Source: Branchiostoma floridae (Eukaryota; Chordata; Leptocardii; Amphioxiformes; Branchiostomatidae). From it: DNA of 60,000 nucleotides. The stretch is taken from contig NC_049991.1 of the NCBI RefSeq assembly GCF_000003815.2, positions 12,188,955 through 12,248,954 on the forward strand, written 5' to 3'. Numbering within the stretch: position 1 is the stretch's first letter; the number at the start of each line of letters is the position of its first letter. Below the pieces are notes generated by a model. That model was not told the origin of the DNA. It worked only from the letters and a program-made list of their open reading frames with translations, and made no database searches. Made by a program: the position numbers and the translations under genes. Shown piece by piece: positions 38,054-47,000 of this stretch.

Positions 38054-39952
38054 TCATATTGATGTCTCCTTGTTGACAGTACTTTGGTTTGGCAGGGCTT
38101 CTCCTGTATCACTGGAGATGACCACATGATCTGATGGCAGTTCTGTCATCAACATGGGCTGGTGCACGTCGCCTTCTGCTGTTGATTCCACTGTGAAAAA
38201 ATAATGAGTCTGTATGTTTGATTGTTCATTTTTTTGCAAAAAAAATAACGGCAAAGTGTTGAAATGTACATGATAAATAGCATAAAAAGACTTGTGCTAC
38301 ACACTCCTCCAAATACTAATGAGATAAACCTCAGATAAATCATAAGAACAAACTTAAAGATATAACAAAGGAGTGTCACATTCAGGGTTTGTTGAATCCT
38401 CAATGGAGTAATTCCACAGGAGACAGACATTGTAACAACATTACATACAGACTTGTCATGAATATTCTGATAGTTCCCTCTCAAACTGAACTAACCTGCA
38501 CCATTATCACTACAATTGTTATTGTTAATATTACTATTATGATAATAACAAAAATCAAATAAAACTGACCAACAATAGCATCCACAGCCTCCTGCACTGT
38601 TGGAAAACATCGGAGGTTCTTGATATGGGCTTGGTTGATCTTCTCCTCCAAATCTTCCTGCAGAAAAACAAGTTGATGTTCGTGATTATCATAATAAATA
38701 AATAAAGTAAAATCAAGGTTATTGCTATAATAGTCTTGAAACTAAGTAAAAGATGTTCTTCACTTGGTCTTGAGTTCAGAGTTTAACAAAAGAAAGCACT
38801 GAATACTTCAGTACAAGTAATTGACACTATAATGGACTCCCATTAAAAGCCCTTAGCTAGTTTTACCCTTTCAGTAAAACCTGATAAAAGGTACTTTTAC
38901 ACGTACTTAAAGACCTCTGAGCAAAACTAAATGTATTGATCACAACCAAAGGTTCACTTAAGTCCTGCAAATAGCAAATTTCAAATACTATTAGACAAAC
39001 AGCAGTGACATCAACTTACCCTGAGACAAGCAAAATACAGGGTGGTTTTGTTCAGGTCATATTCCTCCACAGATCGTCCAAGAGCCTGAAAATTCAATCC
39101 AGTGTTTCATACATAAGATCAGGTGATAAGTTCAGTCAAAAGTTTATCAAATAGACTGTGTTAAAGTGGGAAGGTAGGATTTTGTCAATAACTACAGCAG
39201 CTATTATCACCTTTTTTCATCAACCCAATGATAGAATACATCCATGTACATGTATCTATTGATATGCTGGTCATGTGTAGAAGTCTTCCAGCATGACTAG
39301 CATATCAATGGATGCTTCAAGTAGTGGAGACCTGTGCTACAAATACAGAACGACAGTAAGTTTCTTTCTACACTTTATATCTTATGAACTTCTAGAGGAA
39401 TAACATGACCCACCCTAACAACACTGAAGTCCAGATGGGACAGATGAGTCAGGTCCATAACCACTGGTTTGTAGGGTTCCTCTGAAAAAAGCAAAAGGTT
39501 CCAATTTCTATGACTGAGAATGCAAAAGGGTGTATGCAATACATGGCAGCTGCTACTGGTACATAAAAGTTTTTGTAGTTATTCTATTCCTTGTATGATA
39601 ACATTCACAAAGTGTAGTGATGACACAACGAAGAAGAAGATTAGAAATAAAGTTTTCATCTGATTTACAATTGACCAGGTACTACAAATTAGAGTGCCAA
39701 ATTGACCCTTGACTTGGAAATCCCCCATGCACAATTATTCAATATTAATTGTTAAAGGCTTACCACTGAGCCCAGCACTGTGAAGAGTTGCTTTGATTGA
39801 ATCAGATGCAGGGAAGTACAGACCACTGTCCAGCCTCACAATACCAATCTCTGGATACGAGTTGGTATATTCAACCTGTACAACAAAATCAATAGAAAGT
39901 TCAGTCTTACCTATATACATTGAATAATACATTGTATACATGCACACGCACG

Positions 39953-40001
<49 letters not shown>

Positions 40002-43000
40002 ATACTCAGTCTTTGGTTGACAATTCAACAATATGTTTCATGCTCAGTCATAAGAATATCAACAACATCATGATAATGAAGGAAGGAAAGTTCCACACCT
40101 TGGTGGCAGGTTTTGCTGTGTTGTAAAGCAACAGAGCCAGAGCCACACCCACTCCAGCAAGGATGCCATACTGTAAAATCAAAACATTTTATAGTCTTGA
40201 GATGACTTATCAAACACTGAAGACTTCTTCTGTTGGCAGAAATAACTTACAGATTTCCCTATGTCTAATGATTTTAACATCATACAAAATGTTTGTCAGA
40301 TCCATTCAAGGATTGAGTTACTATACCCCTTTTACAACCTCTAAAAGCAAGAAAGCCTCCAAAAGCAAGCAAGAAAGAGCAGATTGAAATGTAGATGACT
40401 ATGTACATTAAGACATACCACTGGTGACAGGGCCCAGGGTAAGGCCTATATAATGGAGACATAGATAGAAGTAAGACATAGGTCAGAAAAGTGATATAAA
40501 GTTTTATGCATTACTCGGGATAGAGAGAGGTGGCAGAGTACAGTAAGTGATTATGATAAGAAATTGCAATTCTGTATGTTGCCTTCCTTTGCCAAGAGGT
40601 TGGCAATACGTCATTCCATTTTAACAGCAAAGTTTGGCAACCAAATCACCAAGGCATCATTAATTTCCAAAAATATTGCACTTTATTCAACATGTAATTA
40701 AGTACTATACTCCTTGGCACACTGTGACTGATGATTTGTCTGTATTATGTAACCTCACTACTTATGATCAAATCATATTTTGATGATTATATGATCTTAA
40801 TTGGGGATTCCAGTGTTTTAATCATCAGAGAGTTAAATCAGGTAATCCAATATTGTGATTAGCTTGATTATTTTTGTCAGATGTGTATTTATCATTAATA
40901 GGTTATATCATGGTTGCCTGCTAACTACCAATTACCCAATCCTTTGTTATACTTTTGAATCTTTTTTGTTCAAAATACTATAAACAGATTTGTTCAACCA
41001 GCTCTGATAGTTACAAGTAATATGCTGTCGGGCATGAATATACACTGTTCAATCTATCATTTGTTAACAAAATGTACAGTTTCAATAGATTATTCACAGC
41101 AGAGACCTTCTTATAAATAGGCCACTTTTGGCAATGGAAACATGATTGAAATTCTTGTAATTCCTCAAACACTGAGTGTGTCTATTTCAGGCACTAAATA
41201 TACCAAGACGGATACGACAATTACCAGTTCCTTAACATAGCCAGAAGCGGGTTTCTGAAGGTTTTGATGAATAGTTGGCCAAAAGAAAAGTTACAGGTAA
41301 GATCTAGAAGACTAATAATATTGAATTCATGTGGTATCAGAAAGTTCTGCATATTCCTCATTGTCTACCTACCGTCTTGGAATCAATAATACAGATAAGA
41401 AATAGAGGATCTGTTAGTCTCAAGCAATACTTAAGGCGATGAGACCACAACAGATGTTCTACTGATAATCTGATAACTGCAACTTCAGCAGGGATTGATG
41501 GATCATATCTGTTAACACCAAGCTGTATTAACCTGTCAGACTGATTAATGTTCCACTGTTAAGTACATAAATCATCCTGTAATCAAGGTGCACAAGGTGT
41601 TAGAGTGTTCTTTATCAGGCGATGAGTGTTAACACATTCAAAGACGGCTTAACGGATATGGAAAACTCGGCATAACTTACCTCAATGCCCAAGAATAGGA
41701 CACAAAAGAAGGTAACAACCCAAACAAATACATCTGGCTCTGCAACACAGGAGCAAAATAACACTTAGTTTTACAAAAACATCTTATAACCATGACGAGA
41801 TAAAAATCCTAAAACAACAACTTGCAACTTATATAATGTAACTCTAGTTCACCGTTATCCGTGGGGTAACCTACATTCTTTGCTATTAAAGACATGATAT
41901 TTAGTGATATCAAGCTGACTTACGCTGGTTTCAAATTGCAACTTTTTAAAAATATTGCAGTTTGAAACAACCGTCCATCGACTTGATATTCCTAATACTC
42001 TGTTTCTAAAACGTAAAAGCAACGGATATACTAGTTGCCCAGCAGATAAAGGTGAAGTAGCATTACATGTATGTAAAATAAAATGGCTTGCAAAGAGAGT
42101 AAAGAAACCATTACTAACAGTCTATTCATACCACATTTTCAACAAATCAAAGTAGGCTAACGAAGGAAATCACAATATAAGAACTGCAATTGGAGGATAC
42201 TGACCTGTGACTATTACATCACTTGGATGACTGAGTGATAGCACATGTATTATCCTTGATTGCTGTACCCATTCTGACTCAGATATGGGTTATTAGTCTG
42301 ATCCTTGATTCAGATGGGACCCCTGACTCTGATGGAAATATAATCCATACTCCCCCTTAGGTACACATATCCAACGCTCTGAGCAAATACATGCAATTAA
42401 TGGGCTCAGTATTGGGGCTGAACCTTCAAAATCAAACCATACATATTTGATACTGCATGACCATTGTAAACCCTAAGGAGGCCTGATGAGGTCATGTGAA
42501 AGTTACAAGGTTACAACGAAAGTTGTACATAGATATTAAAAAGTGGCATTTCCCTTTAAAGTGGCTTTTAGTTTATAGGGGACACTTCAAAGAGTGGTTT
42601 GAAGACTAGCAGAGATCACAGCAGCAGTAAATGAAATACTGGATACTACTGTAACAGTAGAAGCCAGTTAATTGCACAACGGATAACCGCACACTTCTGT
42701 TAATTGCACAGATTCCCCAAATCCCAAACCTGTGCGATCCAGCTGGATAAGTCCGCAATATTGCACCACCCGGATAATTGCATGAAACATGCTGGCAAAT
42801 GGGGGGAGCGATTAAATGGCTTCTACTGTACTACTTGTACAAAGCAAGCAAATAAGCAATGTTACTGACTGTGAACCCTCCACTGTTCCGTGATGTGCTC
42901 AAACTCCACCATGTTGATGACAGAAGCGATGATGACGGCTCCCAGCGCAGCGCTGGGGATGTACATGAAGTAAGGAGTCACAAACAGCATGGCCAGGATC

Positions 43001-43950
43001 ACCAGGCTCCCTGCAATGGAATCATGAGGAGAGAACACATTAAGGGCTGTGACATATGGGAACAGTAGAAGCTGTTTAATTGCACACTCCACTTGCCAGC
43101 ATTTTTCATGCAATCATCTGGATGGTGCAATAATGTGAAGTTATCCAGCTGAACCGCACCAGTTTGGGATTCAGTGCAATTATATTTTAACAGAAGTGTG
43201 CGGTAAGCTATTGTGCAATTAACTGACTTCTACTTCTACCATTTAGAATTCTAAATTATTAGTATTGTTACCTACAGTTTTCAGATCAATTCAATATTTT
43301 TTTACATTAAATTGGACCAGGGTTTCCTGATTTAAGACCACACAAAACTTGGGAACAAATAATTCATACAAACTCTTATACTGGAATAATAAGAGAGTTT
43401 ACTTAACGATTTCTCAAACTGGGCATAATGCCAGACATGGAATAAAAGCTGGAAGCCTACAGCTGCAGGATCAATCCGAGAGAGAGAACTTAATCTTGTA
43501 CTTTGGAAACTATTGGGAACATGTTAACAAGACATTGATCATACATGTAAGATGTTACATGAAGCTAAACTAGATTGTAAAACCTTCCATGCTGCTATAC
43601 TTATAGGCTTATAAGATATAGAAACTTTTAAGAGACTATCAAACTTTGATTTGACCTTACAGCAGCACTTACCTCTGGTATTTTCCAGGTAGTGCTGCCA
43701 TCTAGCAGCATACAAGAAAATAGCAGGGCTTGCACATACAGTAATTGCCACAAGACTTGAACACTACTACTACACAAGACAAGCACACCAAAAAACACAC
43801 ATGCTGCAAGACATGCATACCACTTAAGACATGCACACTACAATCGTTACAAGACTTGCATACATTACATGCATACTACAATACATGCACACTGCAAGAC
43901 ATAAACGATGCAAGACGGGCATGCTAGAAGACGCAATCATGCACATGTAC

Positions 43951-44003
<53 letters not shown>

Positions 44004-47000
44004 GACACAAGACATGTACATTACAAGACTTGCATTCTTCTCCAAGATCACCCAATGATACTGGTAACAAAAAACAAACCTGTGAAGATGGTGCCCATTG
44101 GGGTCCTGACTCCACTAGCTGAGTTGACTGCTGTTCTGGAAAAACTGCCTGTGACTGGATATGAGCCGAAAAAACAGCTAACTGTGTTGGCAATGCCTGA
44201 AAAAAAGGGAGAGCATATCAATTGTATGACAGCTTATCACACGTTTAACTAATGCATGCAGTACACAACTAGCTACATAGCTTTTCAGCTCTCTGTTGAA
44301 GTTATGATGCACATGTACGAACACAAACACAATACAAACCTAATGCAAAGAGCTCCTGAGTGGCATCAATGGTGTATCTATTCTTGCTGGCTGTATAAAA
44401 TGCAGACAACAGGTTGTATGTTAGGTCATCTCTGGTACAGAAATATGTTAAATGTGGATATGAAGACCTGACATGATATAAAACACTGCAACAAATTACA
44501 TGTGGAAACTCTAACGATCATAGAATGTTCTCATTTACAAACTCTTATGATATGGCATTAACCAATTTCAAACAATATCAGTATAGTCAAATTTTACTGT
44601 AAGGTGTCATTTTAAGAATTAAAATTAGAAGACTTACCAAAAGCTTTGGCTATTGCAATATTCTCCAGCAAACCAATCATGGGAATGACTGCTACACCAG
44701 CTCCAAGATGCTGAAAGGTAACAAACAAATGAAAACTTGTAACAATCATCATCATAATCATATTGCTTGTAACAATGTGAACATTGTTAACGCATGTACA
44801 CTCAGACATTTAGCTGAGTAAAATGTGGTGCAATGTATCTCTATTGGAAAATTATGAGTAATGATTGAGTGTACATACATAGATACTCAGTATCACATTT
44901 GCAGTACACGTACATTGTATGATGCACACGACCGATTGATTGATTGATTGATTGTACATTGTAGGTGACAATATTCAATACCAACAGACCTGCCCCGAGA
45001 CATGCACTTACCGTAAAAAACTCTTCTCCCTCCACTGTGTGGTTGCCATGCTGATAGGAGAAGCTAGGGGGCCCCACTGGAGGGAACCCTGGTGGTACTT
45101 CTTTTGTCATTGTGAAAGGTCTGATGTTGTAGACGTAGAGAATCCCAGCAAAGATTGTCGTCACCAGAACAATAATTGCATTTCTTGCTACAGTGAACAA
45201 AATACAAAAGACAATTTGAGACTTTTTGTCAAGTGTTGATGTAATATGTTGCAAACATACAACTATAAGTACATCTAACATCACACTGAACAAAATTTTT
45301 AAAGAAATAATTTGCAGATTTAAAGATATAATCTCCAGATTTTGAGAAAAAATCTCAAGATTTTCTGGAAAATCTGGATATTTTTCCAAAAATCTCAAGA
45401 CCTTTTTTAGTTTCAATGATGCGTGACTACCCCCATTATGATCCGTACAGTATCATGGAATTCGAATCTTTTCACAAAGTATCAAATTTGTAAGTATTAG
45501 CTGTAATGGGTTAGAAATGTTCATTGAAAGTTCAAAATTTGTTCAAAATTTGTTCAAAAATTGATCTGTTGGCTGTTGTATAATAAAAGTGTGCTGAGAT
45601 GCAACATTATGAAAAGGTAAAATGGGACCTGGGCCTTACCTGTTCCAACCAGCCATATAGCTTTACGGCCGGCCCTTTGTAATCTGGTGAGAGGCACGTT
45701 TGGATCCCTGTCTTTGTCCCAGTCTCTGTCTTTTATAAACTTCAATATCAGCAGCGTTATAAAAGAGATGAGTCCAAGTATCAGGTCCCAGTGACTGCCA
45801 AGACAGATGGGTGTTAACACAACTACAACAACTGTAAATATGGTGAAATGGGGTAGAGGGTTGGAAAGCAATCAGCAAATTTCATAAAGCAGCTGGAATA
45901 ATGTTTCAGGTCAAAATTGTGGTTGTGATTTTTACGCCATATTGATCGTTCAGATGTTCTTTGTTCTATAATGGTTAAACTAAGTGCTAACACGCCTTGA
46001 ATACTTTTGAGTTATGATGAAATAGCATTGGTATATTAAAGTGGACTTACTTTGTTTGTGGTATTTTTCTGAAAGTGTCATAAATGTTCCATATGAAGGG
46101 TTTCCGTACATCCTTCAAGCCCAGGATAAGCTGGAAATACATATACATTTAATAATTTCATCTCATTGTTTTCTTGTTTCAATGATGCTTTGCAAGTTAG
46201 ACAAACCATATTAAAACAGATGATGTTAAACTTTTATGAACTAAATATCATAACATATTATATGTATCAGTATAATGAATTACAAGTCTTTTCCTTATGC
46301 ACACAAGGATTGTCATTACAGCAATAATCAAATTTGGTTCTAGAGCAAGAATTCTTAATGCAAAGTGTTTTGGCTTCTTCTTTTTCTCCAATGCAGAACA
46401 AATTAGCCTGAATGTCAGCCTGGTTTGAAAAATTGCCTTCACGTCTGTAATGCACAACAAGTGTCCTCACAAAAGCCTTCACATAATAGATCCTGTTTTA
46501 AAATATTGCACAATAAAATTTTGCCATTAAATTTGTAGATATAACGCTAGTTCACCTTTATCCGTATGGTAACCTTTTTCCGTTCTTTTAAAGAACAATG
46601 TATTTAGGGGTATCAAGTCAACAGATGATGGTTTGAAACTGCAATATTTTTAAAATAGCACAATTTGAAACTACCGTCCATCGACTTCATATCCCTGGAT
46701 ACCCTGTTTAGCAGCACAACGGATATAGGTTACCCCACGGATAAAGGTGAACGAACGTTACATGTATTGCCAGAGTGCATTTCTTACTTTCAACTGTCCA
46801 CATCCAATGATGATGGCAGCAGCAGTGACAAACCCTGAGTTAACTGGAACAGCCATGAAGTTCAGCAGGAAACCTGTGGTTTGGGGAGGCAACGTAAAAT
46901 CACTGGGATGAAAATAGGGTACTGGTATCTCCAGTTATGCAACTTAAACCTAACTTACGAGAGCAAAAAAAAATTTCTGTAATCAGTGTTTTACTATCAC

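Noticed and set aside
43831-44252. Thr-His-rich and Cys-Val open frames around the CA tract
   Set aside because: They are artefacts of the CA repeat and overlap the opposite strand of a real exon.
45290-45410. Leucine-rich-repeat-like peptide (NLEIIS units) on the minus strand
   Set aside because: It is produced by an imperfect AATCTCAAGATTTT repeat within intron 5; it has no acceptor-donor pair and interrupts the transporter model.
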